From: Panulirus ornatus
Taxonomy: Eukaryota; Arthropoda; Malacostraca; Decapoda; Palinuridae
Reading direction: 5' to 3'
Length of the DNA: 64,000 nt
Assembly: GCF_036320965.1 (NCBI RefSeq)
Contig: NC_092249.1
Coordinates: forward strand, 5,597,614-5,661,613
A program made the translations under genes and the position numbers. Each line of letters opens with the position of its first letter. Within the stretch, counting starts at the first letter, position 1. The notes beneath the pieces are model-generated. The model had not been told where the DNA came from, searched no databases, and was given only the letters and a program-made list of their open reading frames with translations. Shown here piece after piece: positions 55,043 through 55,450 of the stretch.

Positions 55043-55450
55043 CTATATTTTCTTTTTCATTAATTCCACCAACAGTAAGTTCTTCCTTCATCGCCTGTTC
55101 CAGTTTTGCATTTCAAAAAATAAAGTACGTAAGAATCTCCCCCAAACATATTAATCATCAAACACCTTCACACAAATTTCATTGATGAAAACAAATGCAC
55201 CATTCATACCATTCACTGTTCAATCCTGAATTATTGTCTGTATTACCAAACATTACAGTACGAATCTTATAATTACTAACCACTGATATAATCTGATGAT
55301 GATTGATCACTCTGTTCTACTCCTTCTTTGGGTTTCTTTTCTTCGACAGCATCACAATGAAGAGAAACGTGAATCTTGGGAATTGGGAGGGAATTACTAC
55401 GACGCCGTGGAGGAACAATATGGCCAGTCTCCTCACTGATATCTTGGAGT
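2819..55450 (-). CDS. unc80: UNC80 (NALCN channel complex scaffold), partial gene, 22 exons, introns included in span
   Basis: UNC80 is a very large (about 3,250 residues in vertebrates) HEAT/armadillo-like scaffold. With UNC79 and the FAM155/NLF-1 subunit it binds the neuronal sodium-leak channel NALCN, sets its surface level and tunes resting excitability. The 22 exons listed separately join in frame, 5' to 3' on the minus strand, to about 1,175 codons. Blocks recognisable against vertebrate UNC80 from memory include GCGDGHRGPPAEFL, FFHAFLGFCVDPGS, YCDVRQLLGYVREAHGGVFR, PVIARAAFLMEIAHFIHRCN, ETRRALRANDEEEDFLDE, MALKLVAVQVLLEITAFLRE and ERKISFA, all in the vertebrate order. No signal peptide or membrane segment is seen, as expected for a cytosolic scaffold. 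The start codon, promoter and C-terminal part are outside the window. Introns range from 112 bp (between the alternative exons) to about 8.7 kb and hold all the mobile elements. Confidence 0.93.
3249..3409 (-). CDS. unc80: unc80 exon 21
   Basis: Exon of 161 nt, entering with 1 base and leaving 1 base. The acceptor is tttttag and the donor is gtgtga. It encodes a Gly/Ser/Arg-rich linker that includes RRWSMALSSMGYSHPSAQSL. The ATG near its start is not a start codon, because splicing joins it in phase to KST from exon 20. It shows little similarity to vertebrates, and the assignment rests on phase, order and coding character. Confidence 0.83.
3672..4010 (+). mobile_element. Degenerate LINE fragment (RT C-terminal domain)
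   Basis: A diverged copy of the C-terminal domain of the window's LINE family. Phrases such as ILYGCKAWATDRVEQRRVDV and LRSICGVRWFDQVSNERVRE match the intact copy. It has stops and indels and is truncated at both ends. A LINE-derived short element adjoins it directly. Confidence 0.85.
4019..4206 (+). mobile_element. LINE-derived short element, old copy
   Basis: A diverged copy of the roughly 230-bp short family, lacking the first 40 or so bases of the head. It reads from attccctgcatgttgcagaa to aagaaatggcaaatatgcat and a short A run. It sits tail-to-head with the next copy. Confidence 0.8.
4221..4453 (+). mobile_element. LINE-derived short element
   Basis: A near-complete copy. The head is tccctggggatagggg, the middle carries ccaaaagaaggaccagagaa, the tail is gctacctcactaatgcagga, and it ends in a run of A. 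It belongs to the same family as the copies at 6310, 8322, 34949, 35260, 36424, 45935 and 54084. Confidence 0.85.
4454..5309. other. unc80 intron
   Basis: Intron sequence between exons 20 and 21. It includes a short ggttttgggttttggg run near 4806. No other feature is recognised. Confidence 0.6.
5310..5430 (-). CDS. unc80: unc80 exon 20
   Basis: Exon of 121 nt, entering with 2 bases and leaving 2. The acceptor is cttcctcag and the donor is gtagtt. It encodes SVNRGGADCPMALKLVAVQV followed by LLEITAFLRETYTTLPKST. This is strongly similar to the vertebrate UNC80 block CPFALKMAACQLLLEITTFL. It is a helical, HEAT-like segment. None of the ATG-initiated ORFs here reads this frame. Confidence 0.93.
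5431..6309. other. unc80 intron
   Basis: Intron sequence between exons 19 and 20. I saw no coding, RNA or repeat feature. Confidence 0.6.
6310..6556 (-). mobile_element. LINE-derived short element
   Basis: Minus-oriented copy. On the plus strand it reads from a T run, through cccgcattagcgaggtagca (tail) and gccttctatgacacgcaggg, to tatccccagggataagac (head). Its head end lies only about 60 bp from the donor of exon 19. The ggggataagac motif is repeated once at the head end. Confidence 0.88.
6619..6754 (-). CDS. unc80: unc80 exon 19
   Basis: Exon of 136 nt, phase 0 in, 1 base out. The acceptor is catgcag. The donor is gtactg after GATGAAA, chosen because only that site joins exon 20 in frame. 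The joined product DEEEDFLDEMSVNRGGADCP lines up residue for residue in length with the vertebrate DEEEDFLDDSTVNPSKCGCP. ORFs that read through into the intron overextend the exon. Confidence 0.92.
6755..7254. other. unc80 intron
   Basis: Intron of 500 bp between exons 18 and 19. No feature seen. Confidence 0.6.
7255..7467 (-). CDS. unc80: unc80 exon 18
   Basis: Exon of 213 nt, phase 0 to 0, 71 codons. The acceptor is tttttacag and the donor is gtagga. PGAPVIARAAFLMEIAHFIH and RCNHGAWPAWIK match the highly conserved vertebrate block APVVARAAFLLECARFVHRC. AAGRMFYQWAE matches NAAKLFYQWGD. This is one of the two strongest family signatures in the window. Confidence 0.96.
7608..7798 (-). CDS. 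unc80: unc80 exon 17
   Basis: Exon of 191 nt, entering with 2 bases and ending in phase 0. The acceptor is ttttgccag and the donor is gtcagt. It encodes DLSRRNSLDQEGG, then LVRNGMLRFSFMLESCQPGS and VPDPQLIAAVLDL. The latter aligns with vertebrate RQGMKRFQFLLNCCEPGTIP and DASILAAALDLE. The acceptor lies about 30 bp from an inverted-repeat element that forms the adjoining intron. Confidence 0.95.
7830..8157. mobile_element. MITE-like element with imperfect terminal inverted repeats
   Basis: The left end gggggttcctgacttatgaa and the right end, read inverted as ggtagtccccaatttacaaa, are imperfect inverted repeats. Internal gttcataag motifs recur on both sides. The block is about 330 bp, with no ORF. 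It resembles a non-autonomous DNA transposon. I could not define a target duplication. Confidence 0.55.
8322..8556 (+). mobile_element. LINE-derived short element
   Basis: Near-complete copy with the head tccctggtgatagaggagaa, the middle tttccaaaagaagtaacagg, and the tail gctacctcactaacacggga followed by aaatatgtatgaaaaaa. Confidence 0.87.
8557..9075. other. unc80 intron
   Basis: Intron sequence with short ORFs of no recognisable family. No feature called. Confidence 0.55.
9076..10343 (-). mobile_element. LINE copy, 5'-truncated, long 3' UTR form
   Basis: Minus-strand copy. A T run at about 9080-9096 (the A tail), then actttgttgctgtctccagc, then a CA/TA-rich 3' UTR, then the C-terminal coding region broken by frameshifts (for example 9539-9988 and 9936-10343). 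It starts inside the RT domain, upstream of LLFADGTALVADS. The catalytic FADD motif reads FADG here, so the copy is dead. It has the long 3' UTR also seen at 56.2 and 59.0 kb. Confidence 0.9.
10615..10628. repeat. Target-site duplication, left copy
   Basis: The 14-bp gcttatctatacaa precedes the LINE copy and recurs exactly at 11499-11512 after its A tail. Confidence 0.93.
10629..11498 (+). mobile_element. Young 5'-truncated LINE copy with A tail
   Basis: Contains the C-terminal part of the LINE ORF, in frame to its natural stop at 11281-11283, ending LNMQEGERRARNRVNWSHVV. A 190-bp 3' UTR follows, with tgcgctacctcgcaaacgcg and a tail of about 26 A. It is nearly identical to the intact copy. 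The 14-bp flanking duplication shows insertion by target-primed reverse transcription, with 5' truncation. It shows what the 3' end lost by the 21.65-kb copy should look like: about 56 more codons and the 3' UTR. Confidence 0.95.
11499..11512. repeat. Target-site duplication, right copy
   Basis: Exact 14-bp match to 10615-10628, directly after the poly-A tail. Confidence 0.93.
11513..12838. other. unc80 intron
   Basis: Intron sequence between exons 16 and 17. I saw no exon, RNA gene or clear repeat. Confidence 0.55.
12839..12957 (-). CDS. unc80: unc80 exon 16
   Basis: Exon of 119 nt, entering with 1 base and leaving 1. The acceptor is tgcttgcag and the donor is gtaaat. It encodes a very basic segment, RLSIKKNKLTQARRRMEDQF, then GWISFGKSKKKDYS. 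This fits the vertebrate basic patch RRISLRKKLKLPIGNWLKRS in position and charge. Confidence 0.88.
13071..13445 (-). mobile_element. Possible old LINE-derived short element
   Basis: Diverged matches to the tail (cttgtgaggtagcatcagaa) and the head (ttaccttctacaacatacag) in the expected order, but with extra sequence between them. It would be an old or interrupted copy. Confidence 0.4.
13904..14084 (-). CDS. unc80: unc80 exon 15
   Basis: Exon of 181 nt, entering with 2 bases and leaving 2. The donor is gtgagt. The acceptor used is ttattatcag at 14085-14086. A second acceptor 22 nt upstream (start 14106) would shift the frame to an early stop. It encodes VSWFRGRSMEGDLGIGPYLG, then a His/Ser-rich linker and LTRPRLITKPGAG. 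It is a low-conservation linker, supported by phase and coding character. Confidence 0.85.
14468..14600 (-). CDS. unc80: unc80 exon 14
   Basis: Exon of 133 nt, phase 0 in, 1 base out. The acceptor is ttaccag and the donor is gtgagt. It encodes DSPGGQSPVSTVRSRHLQMM, then GPQLSEHDHLAPNAHPKGRR. It is a polar, probably disordered linker between helical-repeat blocks. Confidence 0.85.
14601..15315. other. unc80 intron
   Basis: Intron of 715 bp. No feature recognised. Confidence 0.6.
15316..15493 (-). CDS. unc80: unc80 exon 13
   Basis: Exon of 178 nt, entering with 1 base and ending in phase 0. The acceptor is atccctcag and the donor is gtgaga. It encodes RVTIEEDTYRDSPPTTAEEG and then a Lys/Ser-rich stretch, KGIFKKKSTSSSITSVIRKA. 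It lies where vertebrate UNC80 has a Ser-rich linker with RKMFKSQSAASDTSS. Likely disordered and phosphorylatable (inference). Confidence 0.87.
15702..15726. repeat. (TATC)n microsatellite
   Basis: Short tetranucleotide run (ctat repeated about 6 times) in an intron. Confidence 0.8.
15744..15829. repeat. 43-bp perfect tandem duplication
   Basis: Two adjoining, essentially identical 43-bp units (15744-15786 and 15787-15829) starting actgaaaattaggttttcaa. The lack of divergence implies a recent duplication. Confidence 0.93.
16345..16493 (-). CDS. unc80: unc80 exon 12
   Basis: Exon of 149 nt, phase 0 in, 2 bases out. The acceptor is ttctttcag and the donor is gttagg. AVYCDVRQLLGYVREAHGGV and FRRVALSGLIDSADR match the vertebrate block LYCDIRQLVQFIKEAHGNVF and RRVALSALLDSAEK almost without gaps. 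This is a defining UNC80 signature. Confidence 0.97.
16494..17744. other. unc80 intron
   Basis: Intron sequence with no recognised coding or repeat feature. Confidence 0.55.
17745..18363 (-). mobile_element. Degenerate LINE fragment (C-terminal domain and 3' UTR)
   Basis: On the minus strand the C-terminal phrases LNGCKAWAVDKAVWRRMDVL and EMKCLRTV can be read. On the plus side comes 3' UTR sequence such as tttcatggtttaccccagat. It has many substitutions and indels and no tail. An old copy. Confidence 0.85.
18366..18949. other. unc80 intron
   Basis: AT-rich intron sequence, nothing recognised. Confidence 0.5.
18950..19650 (-). pseudogene. Fossil non-LTR reverse transcriptase, different LINE family
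   Basis: On the minus strand, in several frames, one can read VWEEGITKEEVRRALMFLKI, then a region like FVKCGKVLRSWTT, and later RGLGRRKCTVFVDLKVPHDK. This resembles the RT palm phrase in which FVDLKxAYDKVNR is usual. There are many stops. It is related to, but clearly not, the abundant LINE of this window. Confidence 0.6.
19938..20125 (-). CDS. unc80: unc80 exon 11
   Basis: Exon of 188 nt, entering with 2 bases and ending in phase 0. The acceptor is ctttttcag and the donor is gtaagt. It encodes a Gly-rich start, then GIEGQLVASVFKALVSRFVK and SSKELKSLENM. This aligns with vertebrate VEGIIVSAMFKSLITRCAST and THELHSPENL. A gtaaag inside it is a possible cryptic donor. Confidence 0.95.
20126..20454. 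other. unc80 intron
   Basis: Short stretch between exon 11 and the dispersed repeat. No feature seen. Confidence 0.5.
20455..21062 (+). repeat. Unidentified dispersed repeat, copy 1
   Basis: This 600-bp block is shared with 44875-45455 and, inverted, with 53680-54083. Landmarks include cagcacttcagtg, acacttgacaac, tgggtaaaatgatagaagca, many agtaggtaggaac motifs and gggagttccagttgggacag. It ends in a (GACA)n run. There is no ORF. It matches none of the families I recognise. Confidence 0.8.
21304..21542 (-). CDS. unc80: unc80 exon 10
   Basis: Exon of 239 nt, entering with 1 base and leaving 1. The acceptor is catctgtag and the donor is gtaagt. It encodes VYRHLGCQQGCGDGHRGPPA, then RMYRNDQSAFRRFLRVFVKT and ILEFFHAFLGFCVDPGS. 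These match vertebrate SLGCAYGCGEGHRG, KLDKMQFRQTMRDYV and VVDFLHALLGFCMEP. The acceptor lies only about 100 bp from the truncated end of the intact-ORF LINE. Confidence 0.97.
21645..24604 (-). mobile_element. LINE with intact endonuclease-RT ORF, 5' complete, 3' truncated
   Basis: Minus-strand non-LTR retrotransposon. Its 5' UTR (about 24480-24604) contains gtcgtagaaagcgactagag and ends against a TA/CA-rich run. The ORF follows. Unlike usual insertions the 5' end is kept and the 3' end is lost: about 56 codons, the 3' UTR and the tail are missing when compared with the 10.63-kb copy. It lies in the intron between exons 9 and 10, in the same orientation as unc80. Confidence 0.93.
21654..24479 (-). 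CDS. LINE ORF: APE-type endonuclease plus reverse transcriptase
   Basis: 941 uninterrupted codons. An exonuclease-endonuclease-phosphatase domain spans about residues 15-265, with LDVLALSETKLKG, MGDLNAKV near 158 and SDHYLVE near 254. The reverse transcriptase spans about residues 480-800. It has NYRGISLLSIPGKLYGRVL near 570, AFMDLEKAYDRVDRDALW near 640, GLRQGCVMSPWLFNLFMDG, and the catalytic LLFADDTALVAD near 742. A C-terminal domain, MLYGCEAWAMDRVVRRRMDV, follows and is cut short after SEERL by a small deletion that brings in a stop. The product would nick target DNA and copy LINE RNA. The RTE/BovB or Jockey-like clade is not settled. All catalytic motifs seen are intact, so the copy is young. 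Confidence 0.95.
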   Translation of the reverse strand: MGNRRRSHAGSDHPPRRLRVGCLNVCGCNQDVKKGEIGSMFEERNLDVLALSETKLKGKGEEWFGNVWGVKSGVSERTRAREGVAILLKQELWEYVIECKKVNSRLIWVKLKVDGERWVIIGAYAPGHEKKDHERQVFWEQLNECVSGFDARDRVIVMGDLNAKVSNVAVEGIIGMHGVFSVVNGNGEELVDLCAEKGLMIGNTWFKKRDIHKYTYVSRRDGQRALLDYVLIDRRAKERLLDVNVLRGATGGMSDHYLVEAKVKISMGFQKRGVNVGVKKVVRVSELGKETCVGKYQERLCTEWKKVRTMEVRGVGEEWDVFRESVMDCAKDACGMRRVGGGLFRKGSEWWDEEVRVLVKEKREAFGRFLQGKNAIEWEKYKRKRQEVKRKVQEVKKRANESWGERLSVNFRENKKMFWKEVNRVRKTREQMGTSVKGVNGEVITSSGDVRRRWNEYFEGLLNVSDDRVADIGCFGRGGVQSERVRENDLVNREEVVKALRKMKAGKAAGLDGIAVEFIKKGGDCIVDWLVRLFNVCMTHGEVPEDWRNACIVPLYKGKGDKSECSNYRGISLLSIPGKLYGRVLIERVKACTEHQIGEEQCGFRSGRGCVDQVFALKNVCEKYLEKQMDLYVAFMDLEKAYDRVDRDALWKVLRIYGVGGKLLEAVKSFYRGCKACVRVGREESDWFSVNVGLRQGCVMSPWLFNLFMDGVVREVNARVLERGASMKSVGDERAWEVSQLLFADDTALVADSCEKLQKLVTEFGKVCGRRKLRVNVNKSKVIRYSRVEGQVNWEVSLNGEKLEEVKCFRYLGVDLSADGTMEAEVDHRVGEGAKILGALKNVWKSRTLSRKAKMGMFEGIVVPTMLYGCEAWAMDRVVRRRMDVLEMRCLRTMCGVRWFDRVSNVRVREMCGNKKSVVERAEEGVLKWFGHMERMSEERL
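24616..24660. repeat. (AC)n microsatellite
   Basis: Run of ac/ca dinucleotides next to the 5' end of the LINE. Confidence 0.9.
24661..25351. other. unc80 intron
   Basis: Intron sequence between the LINE and exon 9. No feature recognised. Confidence 0.5.
25352..25581 (-). CDS. unc80: unc80 exon 9
   Basis: Exon of 230 nt, phase 0 in, 2 bases out. The acceptor is aacctgcag and the donor is gtataa. The first half, SLRVCEILLHLLDFLLDLGL, matches vertebrate RICDVALNIVECLLQLGVV. The second half is a charged linker, KLDKDKDDERGDDDSKPQEK, where vertebrates have a Lys/Glu- and Gly-rich insertion. It ends HFIFMDTIVR before the conserved SLGC-type block of exon 10. Confidence 0.94.
25912..26080 (-). mobile_element. 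Old LINE fragment
   Basis: Diverged match, in plus orientation, to the LINE C-terminal coding complement, for example gcctccacttctgacatgta followed by taccctcttagtcagcctct. No reading frame remains. Confidence 0.6.
26210..26380 (-). CDS. unc80: unc80 exon 8
   Basis: Exon of 171 nt, phase 0 to 0, 57 codons. The acceptor is actttcag and the donor is gtaaaa. It encodes ASQSGSVEGQVIYQRPPLSR, then STHYITRDGHINLHVLLK. The end lines up with vertebrate NNFVHKNGMLDLSVVLK directly before the block encoded by exon 9. Confidence 0.92.
26381..26897. other. unc80 intron
   Basis: Intron sequence. ORFs on both strands here have no family resemblance. Confidence 0.5.
26898..27201. repeat. Diverged tandem duplication, unit about 145 bp
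   Basis: Two units (about 26898-27046 and 27047-27187) share aagtacaaaagttacattc / aagtacacaagtgacattc, then gcatttgtagttcag / gcatctgtagttcag and ttagatgg / ttaaatgg. A third unit begins with actggctaatcctaag. Confidence 0.75.
27202..27700. other. unc80 intron
   Basis: Intron sequence, including a G/T-rich segment (about 27195-27420) less AT-rich than its surroundings. I do not recognise it. Confidence 0.4.
27706..27866. repeat. 81-bp tandem duplication covering the exon 7 end and donor
   Basis: Two units offset by 81 bp, sharing attacaaaacatgcaaaaca, then attattattacctgatca and ccatccttgttcact. The unit nearer exon 7 contains the functional exon end and donor (gtaata). The other is a decoy copy of both. 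Confidence 0.93.
27835..27955 (-). CDS. unc80: unc80 exon 7
   Basis: Exon of 121 nt, entering with 1 base and ending in phase 0. The acceptor is ctaattcag. The donor gtaata lies inside an 81-bp duplication. It encodes YVGEGRPDRRAFPQMIGTTH, then PIITVTQHTPSPSEQGWRDQ. It joins the exons on both sides in frame. The duplicated downstream donor would add an in-frame TGA within six codons. Vertebrate similarity is low. Confidence 0.85.
27956..28726. other. unc80 intron
   Basis: Intron sequence, no feature recognised. Confidence 0.5.
28727..28797. repeat. (CT)n microsatellite
   Basis: About 35 uninterrupted TC dinucleotides. The ORF with a long Ser-Leu run across it is an artefact of the repeat. 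Confidence 0.97.
28798..30269. other. unc80 intron
   Basis: Long AT-rich intron stretch. The short ORFs (for example 29493-29723) show no recognisable domain. Confidence 0.5.
30270..30347 (-). CDS. unc80: unc80 exon 6
   Basis: Exon of 78 nt, entering with 1 base and leaving 2. The acceptor is ggcttcag and the donor is gttagt. It encodes the acidic VSEEDTKESPPSEEQVRGEE, then DCYMT. Both phases fit the neighbouring exons. It contains two internal donor-like sites (gtgaga, gtgagg), neither of which keeps frame. Confidence 0.82.
30348..31749. other. unc80 intron
   Basis: Intron sequence with a (GT)n run near 30937-30970. No exon seen. Confidence 0.5.
31750..32995 (-). pseudogene. CR1/Jockey-like reverse transcriptase fossil, interrupted
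   Basis: On the minus strand, 32975-32607 reads IFIMLFISLGRPKLEYAFQV, the segment where CR1-like RTs usually have RPKLEYxxQVWNP. Further along, near 32000, the trace GDLITIFKALNQVYGGDSEH matches the usual end of that family. An AT-rich block (about 32.06-32.57 kb) sits between the two parts. Stops and shifts make it a relic. Confidence 0.65.
32240..32572. repeat. AT-rich dispersed repeat, copy 1
   Basis: Shares aatatgtaaataa, tgtgtaat, acttacata and gaaagaatattactttttg, in order, with 43790-44075. It interrupts the CR1-like fossil, so it is probably a mobile element. Confidence 0.5.
33000..34079. other. unc80 intron
   Basis: Intron sequence with a short (GGAT)n run at 33179-33194. No coding exon seen. 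Confidence 0.5.
34080..34560 (+). pseudogene. Penelope-like element fossil (RT end plus GIY-YIG part)
   Basis: Three plus-strand traces in order. NTELELCAYRICSSEFLNGE runs into SLKYPKDL, which is the linker typical of Penelope-like elements. SCVYQILCR follows, then, after a frameshift, ECNKVYFG, as in the VYKIPC..C...YIG of GIY-YIG endonucleases. Last comes EIITRIKQQQYRVHID. Stops and frameshifts show that it is dead. Confidence 0.6.
34867..34946. repeat. (TA)n microsatellite
   Basis: Long TA run that abuts the T tract (tail) of the next short element. Confidence 0.95.
34949..35202 (-). mobile_element. LINE-derived short element, young-looking
   Basis: A complete minus-oriented copy: T run of more than 20, tail complement cccgcgatagtgaggtagcg, middle tcctcacctggccccctctg, head complement gacacgcagggaatacgtgg and tatccccagggataatatat. 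The head is about 90% identical by eye to the LINE 5' UTR at 24.49-24.60 kb. Confidence 0.92.
35199..35248. repeat. (TA)n microsatellite
   Basis: TA run separating two short elements of the same orientation. Confidence 0.93.
35260..35475 (-). mobile_element. LINE-derived short element
   Basis: A second copy, same orientation as the previous one. On the plus strand it has atttacaaagtagcgttaag, then cagggaatatcctcactcgg and gacatgcagggaatacgtgg. The terminal part of the head (ccccagggata) is lost. Confidence 0.88.
35525..35690 (-). mobile_element. Old LINE 3' UTR fragment
   Basis: Matches the LINE long 3' UTR complement: ctagctgtcatgtgtaatgc, then aaccacagctacttacccac. Confidence 0.75.
36190..36402 (-). 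mobile_element. Old LINE 3' end fragment
   Basis: Begins with the tail complement gcaaagtagcaccaggaaaa, then ttagctatcatgtgcaatgt and catgccctggttcagtccac. The old 3' UTR form ends at this inner tail motif, without the CA/TA-rich extension. A short element has inserted into its far end. Confidence 0.8.
36420..36631 (-). mobile_element. LINE-derived short element with 34-bp flanking duplication
   Basis: Minus-oriented copy with T tract 36423-36436, tail complement cacattagcgaggtagcatt and head complement cttctacgacacgcaaggaa. It is flanked by ccactgacagcac... at 36386-36419 and 36632-36665 (34 bp, 2 mismatches), a target-site duplication inside the old LINE 3' UTR. Confidence 0.88.
36666..37948. 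other. unc80 intron
   Basis: AT-rich intron sequence. No features recognised. Confidence 0.5.
37949..37978 (-). CDS. unc80: unc80 micro-exon 5 (30 or 27 nt)
   Basis: Entered with 1 base and left with 2. The acceptor is ctggacgtgtag after a long pyrimidine tract, and the donor is gtaagt. It encodes SSLIDELPCLG once joined. The acceptor is a TAGCAG tandem (NAGNAG), so a 27-nt form starting at 37975 would drop one Ser. Both forms keep frame between exons 4 and 6. It is short, but phase, pyrimidine tract and a perfect donor agree. Confidence 0.72.
37979..40254. other. unc80 intron
   Basis: Long AT-rich intron stretch, nothing recognised. Confidence 0.5.
40255..40785 (+). mobile_element. Degenerate LINE fragment
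   Basis: Plus-strand relic of the LINE C-terminal domain and ORF end. Reads slightly altered phrases such as SLNGESLKKVECFRYLSVSL, SERIYASEVEVERGKGRPRV and IWKDGMKEALDYLGLNIQE. Many indels and no tail. Confidence 0.82.
40970..41030 (-). repeat. Fragment of the unidentified dispersed repeat
   Basis: Holds tcagaaactcccatcaaagg and gatggccatggcaaaagagt, matching the end of the repeat at 53680-53730 in the same orientation. Confidence 0.65.
41031..42845. other. unc80 intron
   Basis: AT-rich intron sequence, no features recognised. Confidence 0.5.
42846..43047. repeat. 34-bp minisatellite, six copies
   Basis: Six diverged units of the form ttcaatttgtatcccaccca followed by ttggcaaaatacat, contiguous and without spacers. 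An ORF runs through it only because the unit lacks stops in one frame. Confidence 0.93.
43385..43516. repeat. 66-bp tandem duplication
   Basis: Two nearly identical units, 43385-43450 and 43451-43516, starting ccacccctaccatatcatag. As 66 is a multiple of 3 the surrounding ORF stays open, but there is no other sign of coding. Confidence 0.95.
43790..44075. repeat. AT-rich dispersed repeat, copy 2
   Basis: Same landmarks, in the same order, as 32240-32572, ending gaagaaagtacattactttt. Confidence 0.5.
44325..44752 (-). mobile_element. Old LINE copy (3' end and C-terminal part)
   Basis: Starts with the tail complement ttttcatacttgattgcttt and cccaacgtttgcaaggtagc, then 3' UTR and coding complement. 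KRRYVSELEEMRRIGRPNWR can be read on the minus strand at 44.7-44.6 kb. It shows the old LINE 3' terminus. Confidence 0.85.
44875..45455 (+). repeat. Unidentified dispersed repeat, copy 2
   Basis: Collinear with 20455-21062: cagcacttcagtg, cacaacacttgacaact, tggcaaaatgatagaagcaa, gtaggaacatt motifs, gggagttccagaagggaaca, and a 3' (GACAGATA)n run. Confidence 0.85.
45671..45797 (-). mobile_element. tRNA-derived SINE head
   Basis: On the minus strand there is an A-box-like TTAGCGTTGCTGAC (45784-45771), then a B-box-like GGGTCGAATCC (45747-45737), in tRNA order. Between them is the phrase cacattcgtggggctgccca. Stems and a 3' end do not form a whole tRNA, so this is more likely a SINE head than a tRNA gene. 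Confidence 0.6.
45935..46160 (-). mobile_element. LINE-derived short element
   Basis: Minus-oriented copy: T run, cccacattagcgaggtagct, ggcccccttctctgttct, cttctacgacacgcaaagaa, tatccccatggatatatata. Confidence 0.9.
46180..46280 (-). mobile_element. Fragment of LINE-derived short element
   Basis: Partial match to the tail half: gagcaaggtagcatcaagaa, cagatgacagagtctctgag. The head half is missing. Confidence 0.65.
46471..46526 (-). CDS. unc80: unc80 alternative exon 4b (candidate, mutually exclusive with 4a)
   Basis: A 56-nt block, phase 0 in, 2 bases out, exactly like exon 4a. The acceptor is atttctcctcctcag and the donor is gttggt (weak). It encodes SLSHGHVSLVKDENMSLF. The end resembles the end of exon 4a: VSLVKDENMSLF against VGLVKGKSMPSLR. 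The last 47 nt align without gaps, with differences mostly transitions. Joining 4a to 4b gives a stop at once, and skipping both breaks frame, so exactly one could be used. It may instead be a decayed duplicate. Confidence 0.5.
46639..46805 (-). CDS. unc80: unc80 exon 4 (4a)
   Basis: Exon of 167 nt, phase 0 in, 2 bases out. The acceptor is tgtctacag and the donor is gtaaga. It encodes AVGDFGGSSWGIDGEQKSRP, then HQPGPPSPRLPPVGLVKGKS and MPSLR. It is a Pro/Ser-rich linker in the N-terminal third of UNC80. Its last part has a look-alike 112 bp further on (4b). Confidence 0.86.
46806..47529. other. unc80 intron
   Basis: Intron sequence, no features recognised. Confidence 0.5.
47530..47608. repeat. 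Tandem repeat unit left of LINE insertion
   Basis: Shares gtacctgccaaactaacatt and cctactttca with the unit at 48752-48862. A third partial unit follows at 48863-48899 (aacaagcaatgtccc). The array has a period of about 110 bp and is split by the LINE. Confidence 0.8.
47609..48751 (+). mobile_element. Young 5'-truncated LINE copy with A tail
   Basis: Starts within the RT domain and keeps an open frame (47620-48546). That frame includes GLRQGCVMSPWLFNLFMDG, LLFADDTALVAD and the natural C-terminus. The short 3' UTR with tgcgctacctcgcaaacgcg and an A tail follow. It is nearly identical to the intact copy and to the 10.63-kb copy. It inserted within a short tandem array. The putative target duplication (tttatag / tttag) is short and imperfect. 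Confidence 0.93.
48752..48899. repeat. Tandem repeat units right of LINE insertion
   Basis: One full unit of about 110 bp and the start of another: agcaagcaatgtcctacttt, then acaagcaatgtcccatttca. They match the unit left of the LINE. Confidence 0.8.
48935..49088 (-). mobile_element. Old LINE 3' end fragment
   Basis: Tail complement cacattagccaggtagcact, then ctccagctgtcatgggcaat and gcactgaaaccacagcctcc. It lies about 35 bp from the donor of exon 3. Confidence 0.78.
49125..49318 (-). CDS. unc80: unc80 exon 3
   Basis: Exon of 194 nt, entering with 2 bases and ending in phase 0. The acceptor is tttcaacag and the donor is gtaagt. It encodes SPFMPDHPCPQREGMTSSGG, then a basic helix RKKKKLNELRAFVETKLRSC and HEDSRRSSVSEDP. 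It resembles the basic, Ser-rich N-terminal linker of UNC80 in character. It is coherent as coding sequence. Confidence 0.87.
49505..49560. repeat. (AAT)n microsatellite
   Basis: Run of about 16 aat/taa repeats, then a short inverted stretch of att. Confidence 0.93.
49573..50012 (-). mobile_element. Degenerate LINE fragment
   Basis: On the minus strand, 50012-49695 reads VWRERTLSRRAKMGMFEGTV, then LYDCEAWVIHRFVWRSMDVL. It is the C-terminal domain with frameshifts. It ends near the (AAT)n run. Confidence 0.88.
50013..52959. other. unc80 intron
   Basis: About 2.9 kb of AT-rich intron. Short ORFs on both strands have no recognisable family. I saw no exon in phase with its neighbours. Confidence 0.5.
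52960..53223 (-). CDS. unc80: unc80 exon 2 (3' boundary uncertain)
   Basis: About 264 nt, entered with 2 bases after the acceptor ttaccacaag. It encodes DSETSSRSGQNSSDLSISKS, then YRQHIPQEGVSERHLAAHRD, RKFKFFPPKGSVLSIREFFC and KREKSQLFLDL. The donor that fits the next exon's phase is a weak gtttcg after CTGA. The nearby gtataa would break the frame. The coding character is strong and the family match is by position only. Confidence 0.8.
53680..54083 (-). repeat. Unidentified dispersed repeat, copy 3 (inverted)
   Basis: Inverted and partial relative to the other two copies. It starts ggaactccctcaaggggatg, carries many gttcctacctactac motifs and cattttgccaaatggcaaaa, and ends near taatccacatgtgg. 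Confidence 0.82.
54084..54310 (+). mobile_element. Old LINE-derived short element
   Basis: Diverged copy from tctggggatagggggaatga, through ccgtagaaggtaactaagag, to gctacctcaccaatgtagga and aaatatgtatggaaaaa. It is fused directly to the dispersed repeat. Confidence 0.82.
54340..54532 (-). mobile_element. Old LINE 3' UTR fragment
   Basis: Diverged match: gaaaccacagcctaccattc, attccatggtctatcttgat, then gattcaacctactgacac. Confidence 0.6.
54600..54830 (-). pseudogene. CR1/Jockey-like RT fragment
   Basis: Minus-strand reading IFKHIDRKIFSKLITAYRWP followed by KLEYLRLV, close to the usual IRPKLEYAxxVW segment of CR1-like reverse transcriptases. Short and broken. Confidence 0.65.
54996..55040. 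repeat. (TG)n microsatellite
   Basis: About 22 TG repeats. The Cys-Val ORFs over it are artefacts. Confidence 0.97.
55281..55450 (-). CDS. unc80: unc80 exon 1 of those seen (5' boundary uncertain)
   Basis: About 170 nt, leaving 1 base at donor gttagt. It encodes LQDISEETGHIVPPRRRSNS, LPIPKIHVSLHCDAVEEKKP and KEGVEQSDQSSSDYIS. The PPRRRSNSLPIP stretch sits where vertebrate UNC80 has LLPRPRSSSM after the YYLQRLRHMLEEK block. The acceptor gggtgggtcag is the nearest AG. The frame is open for about 45 more bases upstream, so the start may differ. Earlier exons were not found in the window. Confidence 0.85.

Noticed and set aside
54957..55185. Cys-Val repeat ORFs
   Set aside because: Produced by the (TG)n microsatellite.
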